Source: VRUE01 sp035605695 (GTDB taxonomy: Bacteria; Actinomycetota; Thermoleophilia; Solirubrobacterales; 70-9). Taken from it: a stretch of 21,502 nucleotides of DNA. Where the stretch lies: NCBI GenBank assembly GCA_035605695.1, contig DATNGZ010000025.1, forward strand, positions 1 to 21,502, in the 5' to 3' direction. The position numbers and the translations under genes are program-made. Below, piece by piece: positions 6,531 to 13,677 of the stretch. Position 1 is the first letter of the stretch. Each line of letters opens with the position of its first letter. The notes under the pieces were generated by a model. The model was not told where the DNA came from and did not search any database. It saw only the letters and a program-made list of their open reading frames with translations.

Positions 6531-7922
6531 CTAGCGAGCGCGCCTGAGGCTGACGGCGCGGGTGGTGCGCGCGTTGGGGATCGCGACCAGCAGCTGCGTC
6601 TTGAGGATCCCGCGTTCGCGCAGCAGCGGCGCGCCGCGTGAGTTGAGGCCGATGCGGAAGGTGTGGGACTTGCCGCCGGCGAGGCTGAAAGTGCGATGGC
6701 TGACGGCGACGCGAACGACTTTGGTCGGCACGCCGGGACGGGCGCGCAGCGGCACCTTGGCGTGGGTGCGGAGGATGATCTGGCCGGGGCAGGCTTCGCC
6801 CTCGGGGGGCCAGCCGCAGCGGACCCAGACGCTGACGGTGCCCGCTTCCGGCTTGATGTGGCCGACGGTGAGCGGCGGCAGTTCCGGCTTTGCGACGCTG
6901 GCGCCGACCGTCGCCCCTTCGACGTAGTTGTTGTCGAGGTTGATCGTCATCAGGCCGTAGGTCTCATTGTGGCCGCCGCGGTACTGATGGATGCGCTGGT
7001 GCAAGGCCCAGGCCGTTGACGGCAGGTACGGTTCGAGCGTGTTCTGGACGCCGTTCCAGTTGGCGGACCAGACGTTGTCGGGCAGGAGGTATGGCCCGCC
7101 GATCGCGCGGCCGAGGTCGGCGATGCCGGAGGCGCCGGAACTGTAGACGCCGGAGACGTAGCCGAGCGCGTGCAGTTCTGTGGTCCAGGCAGCAAGGAAG
7201 GTGAGCGTCGCCGCGGTGGCGCTCGTGGTCCGCGTGTAGGCCTCCATGTCGTTGTAGATCGGGCTGCCCGGACCCATGCCGATGCTCTGCGCATCGGCGA
7301 CGGCGTCGCGGGCCGCTTCTGCTCCCTGCGCTGCCGCCGTGGTCCGACTCGAGCTCAGCTTGGCGCAGCTCGAACAGGCGCTGGTCGGCGCCTGCAGGCC
7401 GACGTATGTCGGAATCAAGTGCCAGCCGTCGGCAACTTGTTCTCCGACCCAGGTGGAGGTCAGGTTGGGCTGCGAGCAGGCGCGGTTGGCGCCGCCGATG
7501 TAGACGCCGATCGCCCGGTAAGGCGAGCTCGCCCAGGCCGACATCGTCCGCGCCGAGGGGGCCGCGCAGGCGTCGAAGCCAAGGCCGGTGTACTCATCGG
7601 AGCCACCGGCGACCGGAGCCGGCGGTGCGACGGCGCTGGCATGCGCCGCGGGTCGCGCTCTTACGCTGGGATTGACGAGAATCGCCCGCCGTCGCCCAAC
7701 CGCATGCGAGGGACAGCGCTGGACAGCGCCCGGCGTCCCCAGGTAAACGGCGCGGCGGTCGAGCCGCACGCACATGCGCGGGTGCTCGGCGAGGCGGTAG
7801 ACGGGCCACTTGGCGGGCACGGCGACCGCGCGGCCGTCGAAATGGACCGTTCGAGCGGCGGCGGGCGTCGCGCAGATCACGAGCAGCGCGAATACCGCCA
7901 AGGCTGGACGAATTTGGCGCAT
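6531..7922 (-). CDS. Secreted DUF1906 (Rv2525c-like glycoside hydrolase-like) protein
   Basis: A 463-residue exported protein. I place the start at the ATG at 7920-7922 because it is preceded by a G-rich site (TTGGGGCGG) and immediately followed by a clear signal peptide (MRQIRPALAVFALLV, cleavage near AAA at 21-23); a 20-residue upstream extension has no signal character. After a ~80-residue linker comes the DUF1906 barrel at about 108-335: GLGFDACAAPS (113-123), IGVYIGG (138-144), GWHLIPTYVG (166-175), IYNDMEAY (222-229) with acidic residues at the strand-4 position, and VWSANWNG (284-291). This is the layout of Rv2525c-type and phage-lysin-associated domains thought to bind or cut cell-wall glycans. 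The last ~110 residues form a separate beta-rich tail with two Cys (369, 378). Several further Cys pairs suggest disulphides. Confidence 0.8.
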   Translation of the reverse strand: MRQIRPALAVFALLVICATPAAARTVHFDGRAVAVPAKWPVYRLAEHPRMCVRLDRRAVYLGTPGAVQRCPSHAVGRRRAILVNPSVRARPAAHASAVAPPAPVAGGSDEYTGLGFDACAAPSARTMSAWASSPYRAIGVYIGGANRACSQPNLTSTWVGEQVADGWHLIPTYVGLQAPTSACSSCAKLSSSRTTAAAQGAEAARDAVADAQSIGMGPGSPIYNDMEAYTRTTSATAATLTFLAAWTTELHALGYVSGVYSSGASGIADLGRAIGGPYLLPDNVWSANWNGVQNTLEPYLPSTAWALHQRIHQYRGGHNETYGLMTINLDNNYVEGATVGASVAKPELPPLTVGHIKPEAGTVSVWVRCGWPPEGEACPGQIILRTHAKVPLRARPGVPTKVVRVAVSHRTFSLAGGKSHTFRIGLNSRGAPLLRERGILKTQLLVAIPNARTTRAVSLRRAR

Positions 7923-7970
7923 ACCGCCCCAACAATTGCATCCGCAATTTGATTCGGCCCTGAAAAATCC

Positions 7971-8019
7971 GAACTGCATCAACTTTTACGCCTGGCAGCC
8001 CTGGGACTCGACGCAGTTC
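7971..8019 (-). terminator. Inverted repeat between acylase stop and DUF1906 start
   Basis: Arms 7971-7980 (GAACTGCATC) and 8010-8019 (GACGCAGTTC) are complementary over 10 positions with one exception. Read as minus-strand RNA the exception becomes a G-U pair, giving a continuous 10-bp stem with a 29-base loop. It lies in the 130-base gap after the acylase gene and before the DUF1906 gene, so it could end the first transcript or sit in the leader of the second. There is no U-tract. Confidence 0.4.
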
Positions 8020-8052
8020 ATTCCGAGGACGCGGGAGCGGGGGGCGACCGCG

Positions 8053-10434
8053 TCAGGCCTGCACAGGCACGAGGTCCAGCTCGCGCCAGGGACCCTCGCC
8101 GGCCATCGGCTGGGTGCGGCCCTCGAGCCAGTCGGCCTGAAGGTCGTCGTAGTGCGGGCTGGCGGGGTGGCCGGACTGTCCGGTGAACATCTGCCAGCGC
8201 GAGCGCTCGGGCGCGGTCGGGTCGGCGACCATCCGCCAGCTCGGCGCCCACACGGCTTTGTAAGGATTGTTGGGGTCGTAGGCGATCTGACTCACGGTCT
8301 CCTGGGCACCACCGGCGCGGAGACTGCGATTAAGGAGACGCCGCAGCAGCGGGTTGGCCTCGCCGAGCGGGTGCGGGAACTCCATCTCGTGCACATGGCC
8401 CCAGCGCCAGCCCTCCGGGTCAGGCCCGAAGCGCTCCGATAGATCGTCGAGGGCACCGCTGAGTGCTTCCAGGACGAGACCCTCCCAGGGCCGGCCGATC
8501 AGCTCCTCATCACCCTCCTGCCAGAGCTTCATCAGGTGCGAGTGCCAGCGCCAAGGTGAGGTGACGTGGGGAGTGAAGCCGTTGTCAGCGCGGTCGAGCC
8601 AGCGCTCGCAGAGATCCCGGTCGCCGATCGCGGCGCGGGCCACCTCGCGCGCCAGGCGCAGCAGAAAGGCCTGGTAGATCGTCCCCGCGATCGAGTCGGG
8701 ATCGAGCCGGCCGTCCCAACTACGCAACCGCTCGATCGCGCTCAGCTCGCGCTGGCCCTGAGGCGTCAACCGCCCCAGTCGCTTCGCTGCCTCGATTCCC
8801 GGCAGCGAGAGGTTGTCGGACTGCATCGCCTCGAAGTCGTCGATGTCGTGCTCGTCGCTGGCGCGCAGCAGTTGCTCGATCCGCTCGGCGCGGAAGCCAT
8901 CGAGCCACTCGCTGGTGATGTGGTGCGGGTAGGAGTCGCCGACGATGCGGTTGTTGGCGGTGACGAGGAAGCCGCTCTCGGGGTCGACCGCCTCCGGCAT
9001 TTCGTCGTAAGGGATCGTCCCTTCCCACTCGAACTCGCCGTTCCAGCCCGGCTTGGGCAGGTCTGGGCAGCCGCCCTTGCGCAGCGGCAGGCGGCCGATC
9101 AGCTTGTAGCCAATCGAGCCGTAGCGGTCGGCCCAGATTAGGTTCGAGGCGGGCGAGCTGTGGCCCTCGAGTTTGGCAACGAGCTCCGGCCCGGAGGTGA
9201 TGCCGTGCAGGTCGAACATGCCCGGGAAGGCGGTCGGCTGGTCGAGCGTTTGCCAGCGCAGGGCCAGCGGCTCGCCCTCGTCGGCGCCGAGCGCCTCGTT
9301 GACGAGCGGCCCGTGGTGGGTGATCCGCACGTCGAGGATCTCGGGTGCATCGCGGCCCTTGACCGGGATCTCCTCGCGGACGACTTCCAGCGGCCGCCAC
9401 TCGTCCTCGAAGAGGTAGCGCTCACCCTCGACCCGCTCGATGAAGAGGTCCTGGACGTCGGCCATGACGTTGGTGAAGGTCCAGCAGACGTCGTTGTTCT
9501 GGCCCATGTAGACGCCCGGCATCCCCGGCAGCGAGGCGCCGCGGACGAAGCGGTCGCCGAGCCTGAGGCCGACCTGGTACCAGATGCCCGGCATGCTCGG
9601 CGGCAGATGGGGGTCGCCGGCGATCAGCGGTGAGCCGGTGGCGCTGAGCTTGCCCGAAACCGCCCAATTGTTGGAGCCGCTTGCCTCAGCGGCCAGTCCC
9701 ATCGAGCGGCGCACAGCGTCGATCTGCTCGACGATGCCGAGGCCGTCGCCCGACCAGGCTTCCTGGTTAACGATCGGGTTGTCGGCCGGATAAGCGGGGT
9801 CGAGCACGGCGGCGAGCTCGGGGCCGAGCGCCCTCGCCATGTCGGCGCGCAGTAGCTCCCGCTCCCAGTTGGTCGAGAGGCCGAAGGCGAGCAGCTTGCC
9901 GAGGCTGAGGATGTCGACCGGGCGCCAGGGCTTCCACTCGAGCCGCAGCAGCTGCATCTCGAAGGGCATCGCCTTGGCGCTAGCGGCAGCCGCGTTGACT
10001 CCCTCGCAAAAGCGCTCTAGGAGGGCGAGCAGCTCGGGCTCGAGCGTTGCCGCCTCGCGCTCGGCGGTGCGGCGAATTCCCAGCGTACGCATCAGCCGGT
10101 CGATCGGCAGCCCCTCCTCACCTGCCATCTCGGCGACCCTGCCGGAGACAGCACGGCGGTAGAAGTCGAGCTGCCAGAGCCGGTCCTGGCCGTGGCAGAA
10201 GCCCTCGGCGAACCAGAGATCGGCGGCGGAGGCGGCGTCGATGTGCGGCACGCCCCAGCGATCACGGCGCACCCGCACCAAGCTCTCAAGCCCGTCGAGC
10301 GCGATCGTGCCCTTCTGCTTGGGCAGTGGGCGCCGCGCCAGCCAGTGCCAGGCGGCCGCGGTCGCGGCGGCAGCGATCCCGGTCCCCGCCGCACCGACCA
10401 ACAAGCCCGTTCGCGCTGCCTGGCGACCACTCAT
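8053..10434 (-). CDS. Penicillin acylase-family Ntn hydrolase, membrane-anchored
   Basis: A 793-residue precursor of the penicillin G/V acylase and AHL acylase superfamily (peptidase S45). The ATG at 10432-10434 gives a hydrophobic anchor or signal (residues 9-32) directly before the alpha-chain start (GTIALDGL, VRRDRWGVPHI at 56-65), and ADLWFAEGFCHGQDRLWQLDFYRR (71-94) is the classic family block. Self-cleavage is expected between Gly253 and Ser254 in ASGSNNWAVSG, freeing Ser254 as N-terminal nucleophile. Downstream DPHL (274-277), GQNNDVCWTFTN (311-322) and TANNR match the beta-chain oxyanion and substrate elements. The natural substrate may be N-acyl homoserine lactones, acylated amino acids or beta-lactams; sequence alone does not decide. 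The gene start overlaps the upstream MBL reading frame by 149 bases. Confidence 0.9.
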   Translation of the reverse strand: MSGRQAARTGLLVGAAGTGIAAAATAAAWHWLARRPLPKQKGTIALDGLESLVRVRRDRWGVPHIDAASAADLWFAEGFCHGQDRLWQLDFYRRAVSGRVAEMAGEEGLPIDRLMRTLGIRRTAEREAATLEPELLALLERFCEGVNAAAASAKAMPFEMQLLRLEWKPWRPVDILSLGKLLAFGLSTNWERELLRADMARALGPELAAVLDPAYPADNPIVNQEAWSGDGLGIVEQIDAVRRSMGLAAEASGSNNWAVSGKLSATGSPLIAGDPHLPPSMPGIWYQVGLRLGDRFVRGASLPGMPGVYMGQNNDVCWTFTNVMADVQDLFIERVEGERYLFEDEWRPLEVVREEIPVKGRDAPEILDVRITHHGPLVNEALGADEGEPLALRWQTLDQPTAFPGMFDLHGITSGPELVAKLEGHSSPASNLIWADRYGSIGYKLIGRLPLRKGGCPDLPKPGWNGEFEWEGTIPYDEMPEAVDPESGFLVTANNRIVGDSYPHHITSEWLDGFRAERIEQLLRASDEHDIDDFEAMQSDNLSLPGIEAAKRLGRLTPQGQRELSAIERLRSWDGRLDPDSIAGTIYQAFLLRLAREVARAAIGDRDLCERWLDRADNGFTPHVTSPWRWHSHLMKLWQEGDEELIGRPWEGLVLEALSGALDDLSERFGPDPEGWRWGHVHEMEFPHPLGEANPLLRRLLNRSLRAGGAQETVSQIAYDPNNPYKAVWAPSWRMVADPTAPERSRWQMFTGQSGHPASPHYDDLQADWLEGRTQPMAGEGPWRELDLVPVQA

Positions 10435-11191
10435 CTCGCAAGCGTACTGGCCAGGCAGCCAGGATGGCGTCAAGCAGAAACGTCGGGGGCAAACGGCCTT
10501 CGGCCGCGAGCTTGTCGAGGTGGGCCTGCATCACCATCTCGGCGGCGGGACGGAGCTCGGCGGGAACATCCGCCCATGCCGCTGCGAGGAGCGCGTCATG
10601 AGAGCGCTCACCGCGCTCGAGAGCGGCAAGCAGGCGGCGCTCGCGCATTGCGCGGTGCTCGACGTACTCGGCGAGCTTCGTCGCCGGGTCCTCGATCCAA
10701 GGGCCGTGGCCAGGGCAGATCAGCTCGATCGGCTCGGCCTGCATTCGGCGCAGGGAGTCCATGTAAGCGGCGAGGGAACCGCCGTCGGGCGGGACAAAGG
10801 TCGAACCGGCGCCGAGCACGAGGTCGCCGCTGAAGCAGACCCGATCGGCGGTGATCAGGCAGACGTGGTCGGGCGCATGGCCCGGCGTGGCGATCGCGCG
10901 CAGGCCGCCGTGCTCCTCGCCATCGACCGGGAGGATCACCTCGACGCCGAGCTGCCCGGCCCCGTCGGCGTGGTCACCGTGGCCGTGGGTGAGCAGAACC
11001 GTTCCGAGGCCGCCACGTTCCTCGGCTGTAGCGCGCACCGCGTCCAGGTGGCTCTCGATGTCCGGCCCGGGATCGATCACCGTGCAGGGATCCGAGCCGA
11101 AGAGGTAGGTGTTGGTCCCCTCCAGCGTCATCGGCCCCGGATTGGGAGCAACGATGCGAAGAATCTCGGGATGGCCCGGCCCCTCAATCAC
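10286..11191 (-). CDS. Metallo-beta-lactamase-fold hydrolase (LACTB2/glyoxalase II-like)
   Basis: A 301-residue frame with a clear MBL core. The metal motif is THGHGDHADG (68-77; His69, His71, Asp73, His74), completed by His105 (TPGHAPDH), Asp123 (FSGDLVLG) and His162 (CPGHGP). NPGPMTLEGTNTYLFG (17-32) is typical of the LACTB2-like branch, which ends in a helical domain (about 170-235) that the sequence shows. The start is the GTG at 11189-11191, since an in-frame stop lies at 11195-11197. After about residue 235 the protein loses family character and becomes Arg/Ala-rich while reading over the acylase start in another frame. The authentic end may therefore be nearer 10470 and the extension a lost stop or frameshift. 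Hydrolysis of a thioester, ester or RNA end is possible. Confidence 0.85.
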   Translation of the reverse strand: MIEGPGHPEILRIVAPNPGPMTLEGTNTYLFGSDPCTVIDPGPDIESHLDAVRATAEERGGLGTVLLTHGHGDHADGAGQLGVEVILPVDGEEHGGLRAIATPGHAPDHVCLITADRVCFSGDLVLGAGSTFVPPDGGSLAAYMDSLRRMQAEPIELICPGHGPWIEDPATKLAEYVEHRAMRERRLLAALERGERSHDALLAAAWADVPAELRPAAEMVMQAHLDKLAAEGRLPPTFLLDAILAAWPVRLRDEWSPGSANGLVGRCGGDRDRCRRDRGRLALAGAAPTAQAEGHDRARRA

Positions 11192-11202
11192 GATTCATCC
11201 CG

Positions 11203-11247
11203 CGAAACCTGGTTTTTGCGCTCTCCACACGCAATAACGAGGTTTCG
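11203..11247 (-). terminator. Stem-loop immediately after the WYL regulator stop codon
   Basis: Arms CGAAACCT (11203-11210) and AGGTTTCG (11240-11247) pair perfectly. After a single mismatch GTT/AAC pair, after another mismatch TTGCG (11216-11220) and CGCAA (11230-11234) pair, and a 9-base loop closes the structure. The outer arm abuts the stop codon of the regulator gene (11248-11250), and the MBL start codon is only 12 bases beyond the other arm. It could be a terminator or attenuator for the leftward transcript, or an operator for the MBL gene. Confidence 0.5.
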
Positions 11248-13299
11248 TCAGCCGGAGACCTCTGTGGCGATCGCGGCACGCGCGTCCTCGGGCTCGAGCA
11301 CGACGAGGTCGCCGGCGCCGCGCAGGATCTCCCGCACCAGCCACGAGGTCCCCGCGTAGGGCAGCTCGATCACGACGGCGCCGTCGGCCAGCTCCTCGAC
11401 CACGGTGCGCTCCTCGCGCAGCCAGCGCGCCCGCTCGGGCGAAACCCAGACGCGAGCGACGTGGGCTGTCGGCACCTCGCCGTGGGTCATCCAGCCCTCG
11501 ACCCCGGCCAGCCTTTCGACCTCGGGCCGCGGCTCGAAGACCTCACCGGAAATCGTCGCCTCCTTGATCCGGTCGAGCTTGAAGTGGCGAACGCCCTCTT
11601 TGGTCAGGTCGAAGCACTCGACGTACCAGCCCTCTTTGCCGTTCTCCAGCCGGTAGGGCTCAACCGCGCGTTTGGTGAACTGATCCTCGTTCTCCTTGTA
11701 GTACTGGAGCTCGAGGATCTTGCTGGCGCCAATCGCCTCGTTGACCTGGCGCGCGACCTCGGCGTCGCCGCCACTGCCGGAGGCGATCTCCAGCCCCTCC
11801 TCGGAGGGATCGTGGCCGAGCGCGGCGATGATCTTGGTGCGGGCGCTCTGCAGGCCGCCCTGCGGCAGGTGGTCGCCGAAGAGGTCGATCGCGGCAACCA
11901 GTGCCTTGGCCTCGAGCGGCAGCAGTCGCGCCGGGCGGGCGAAGTTGTCGCCGTAGGGCTGGGAGTCAACCTCGATCTCATCGCCCTGGATTTCGGCGAA
12001 GAGGACGTAGGTGCCGCCGCCGAAGTTGACGACGTTGAGCAGGTCGATGTCCTCCTGCAGCTCCTCGTCGGTCAGTTCGAGTCGCTGGCGCAGGTCGCTG
12101 GCCCGCAATCGCTCCTCGCCTTTGGCCGATTCGATCAGCAGGCCGGCGAGGGTGACCAGGCGAGCGAAGCGCTCGGGCCGAATCGCGGCCTCGCCGCGGC
12201 CATTGGAGCGGGTCCGCTTCGGCACCTCGCGCAGCGGCCGGTCGACGATCTCGGCCGGCTCGAAGCCGTTGTGGTGACGGTCGTGGAGCAGGCCAAGGCG
12301 ACTCTCGGCTTCCTCGCGCAGCTCGTCCGGCGCCAGGACCTGGGCGTTCTGGCGCCAGCGCAGCACCCAGGCGATCAGCTCGCGCGGCGAGGCATAGTCG
12401 GTCTCGAAGACCGAGCCTTTGCCCGGCGCGCCGTCGGACTTCTTCGCCGCGCGCAGCTCGCCGAAAGCGCCGAAGTCGCGCTCGATCAGCCAGGCGATGC
12501 GGTCGCGGACGAAGATCTTCGCCGTGCCGCGGATCTCACCCAGCTGCCAGTCGGCGCGCTGGCCGTAGTCGCGGCGGTCGAAGTTCTCCGGCGGCGAAAA
12601 GTCGTGCTCGGCCTTGGAGGCGTAGCCGACCTTGCCCTGGATTCGCGAGAGGCGGAAGACGCGCACCGCCTCGCGCTCGTGGGCGTAGCCGATCAAATAG
12701 AACTGGCCGCCACGGAAGACGAGGTGGAAGGGGTCGACCTTGCGCTTTTCGGTCTCGTCGCGCTCCATCGTGTAATAGGTGAACTCGATCGTCTTGCGAC
12801 GCGAGATCGCGGTCTCGATCTTGGAGAGGCGCTGGGAGAGGTCGCGGCCGCCGGCCGAGGCCGTCATCGCCATCTCGACCGGCGCGCGCTCGCCCTCCTT
12901 GAGCGGGTTCGGATGCCCCCAGGCGACCTGCTGCAGGGCGAGCCTCAAGGGCTCGGCGTAGGCGAATTCGCCTTCGGAGAGCAAGGAGAGCGCCGTGCTC
13001 AGCGCCGCCAGCTCATCGTCGGAGAACTTGATCGCGTCGAGGTAGAAGTTCTCCGGCGGCAGCGAGTAGAGCTCGGCCTCGAAGAATCCCTCGCCCGGCT
13101 TCTCGACCCCGAGCTGGATGCCGAGGCTCTCCAGCTCGGCCCGGTCCGCGTAGAAGCGCCGCGCGAAGGCGTCATCGTTCATGTCGCTATAGCCCTCAAC
13201 CTCGCGCTTGATCTCGAGCGCCGAAACCGGCCTCCCCTGAGCCATCAGGAACGAGATCAGCGAGAGCTGACGGATCAGCTTCTCGGTGTCCTTTGCCAC
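11248..13299 (-). CDS. pafBC: Fused PafB-PafC-like double WYL-domain transcriptional regulator
   Basis: A 683-residue protein made of two tandem regulator halves, each a winged helix plus WYL plus C-terminal WCX domain. Half one spans about 1-345: helix-turn-helix at 5-65 and WYL core FYLIGYAHEREAVRVFRLSRI at 200-220. Half two spans about 372-683: winged helix at 378-435 and WYL core WYVECFDLTKEGVRHFKLDRI at 558-578. In mycobacteria these halves are the separate PafB and PafC proteins that together activate the LexA-independent DNA-damage regulon; single-chain versions are known from other actinobacteria. WYL domains bind nucleic-acid or nucleotide ligands, so DNA-damage sensing is the likely role. 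The pupylation genes that often neighbour pafBC are absent here. The start is a GTG; TATCCT 7 bases upstream fits a leaderless transcript. Confidence 0.85.
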   Translation of the reverse strand: MAKDTEKLIRQLSLISFLMAQGRPVSALEIKREVEGYSDMNDDAFARRFYADRAELESLGIQLGVEKPGEGFFEAELYSLPPENFYLDAIKFSDDELAALSTALSLLSEGEFAYAEPLRLALQQVAWGHPNPLKEGERAPVEMAMTASAGGRDLSQRLSKIETAISRRKTIEFTYYTMERDETEKRKVDPFHLVFRGGQFYLIGYAHEREAVRVFRLSRIQGKVGYASKAEHDFSPPENFDRRDYGQRADWQLGEIRGTAKIFVRDRIAWLIERDFGAFGELRAAKKSDGAPGKGSVFETDYASPRELIAWVLRWRQNAQVLAPDELREEAESRLGLLHDRHHNGFEPAEIVDRPLREVPKRTRSNGRGEAAIRPERFARLVTLAGLLIESAKGEERLRASDLRQRLELTDEELQEDIDLLNVVNFGGGTYVLFAEIQGDEIEVDSQPYGDNFARPARLLPLEAKALVAAIDLFGDHLPQGGLQSARTKIIAALGHDPSEEGLEIASGSGGDAEVARQVNEAIGASKILELQYYKENEDQFTKRAVEPYRLENGKEGWYVECFDLTKEGVRHFKLDRIKEATISGEVFEPRPEVERLAGVEGWMTHGEVPTAHVARVWVSPERARWLREERTVVEELADGAVVIELPYAGTSWLVREILRGAGDLVVLEPEDARAAIATEVSG

Positions 13300-13306
13300 G
13301 GCTCGC

Positions 13307-13316
13307 AGGATAGTGT
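13307..13316. promoter_or_regulatory. Overlapping divergent -10 elements between pafBC-like gene and membrane protein gene
   Basis: AGGATA at 13307-13312 reads TATCCT on the minus strand, 7 bases before the GTG of the WYL regulator. TAGTGT at 13311-13316 reads rightward, 12 bases before the ATG of the membrane protein. Both fit the actinobacterial TAnnnT form and they share the TA at 13311-13312. The start codons are only 29 bases apart, so any promoters must sit here. No convincing -35 is seen. Confidence 0.4.
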
Positions 13317-13328
13317 GCGACCGCCTCC

Positions 13329-13658
13329 ATGGACCTCCTGCGCAACCTCTTCGGCAACGTGACTTCGGGCATTATCCGGCTTGCAGTTGCGGCTGGAGTG
13401 CTCTTCCTCTGCTACCTCTTCATCGTCAAGCCGGTCTTGAAGACGACCAGCGAAGTGACCGACAAGGCCTTCAAGTCCTCAGGCCTGGACGAAATCAGCA
13501 AGACGATCGAGAGCGTCAACGTCCAGGTCCGCCGTCAGATCCACCACTCCTTCGAGGTGACCAAGCGCAGCGGCGGTCACCCGCAGAGGCTGATCGACTG
13601 CATTAAGCACGCCAACGGCGACGTCAAAAAGATCGAACGCTGCACGCGGCGCTTCTGA
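13329..13658 (+). CDS. Small single-pass membrane protein, unknown function
   Basis: A 109-residue protein that I do not recognise as a named family. Residues 14-33 (GIIRLAVAAGVLFLCYLFIV) form one transmembrane helix. The rest, starting KPVLKTTSEVTDKAF, is a soluble, mostly helical and basic segment. It ends in a Cys-flanked stretch, Cys91-IKHANGDVKKIER-Cys105, that could form a disulphide if exported. The ATG at 13329 has no strong Shine-Dalgarno. The gene is divergent from the double WYL regulator with only 29 bases between starts, suggesting co-regulation. Its stop lies within a hairpin shared with the convergent HD-domain gene. Codon use matches its neighbours and the opposite strand carries nothing better, so I consider it real. 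Confidence 0.7.
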   Translation: MDLLRNLFGNVTSGIIRLAVAAGVLFLCYLFIVKPVLKTTSEVTDKAFKSSGLDEISKTIESVNVQVRRQIHHSFEVTKRSGGHPQRLIDCIKHANGDVKKIERCTRRF

Positions 13659-13677
13659 CGGGGCCGTCAGGCGGCGC
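13649..13677. terminator. Bidirectional stop-codon hairpin (membrane protein / HD exonuclease)
   Basis: CTGACG (13655-13660) and CGTCAG (13665-13670) pair around GGGC, and an outer GCGC/GCGC (13649-13652, 13674-13677) extends the stem after a small internal loop. The left arm contains the rightward gene's TGA and the right arm the leftward gene's TGA. No U-tract on either side. Confidence 0.5.

Noticed and set aside
8053..10434. Calling the acylase a beta-lactam resistance gene
   Set aside because: The superfamily covers AHL, aculeacin, penicillin and amino-acid acylases; nothing in the sequence or neighbourhood fixes the substrate.
11461..13362. A 633-codon open frame on the plus strand opposite the WYL regulator
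   Set aside because: It is antisense to a protein with clear tandem helix-turn-helix and WYL domains; its translation is a Leu/Ala/Arg/Gly-rich shadow of a GC-rich gene with no domain character.
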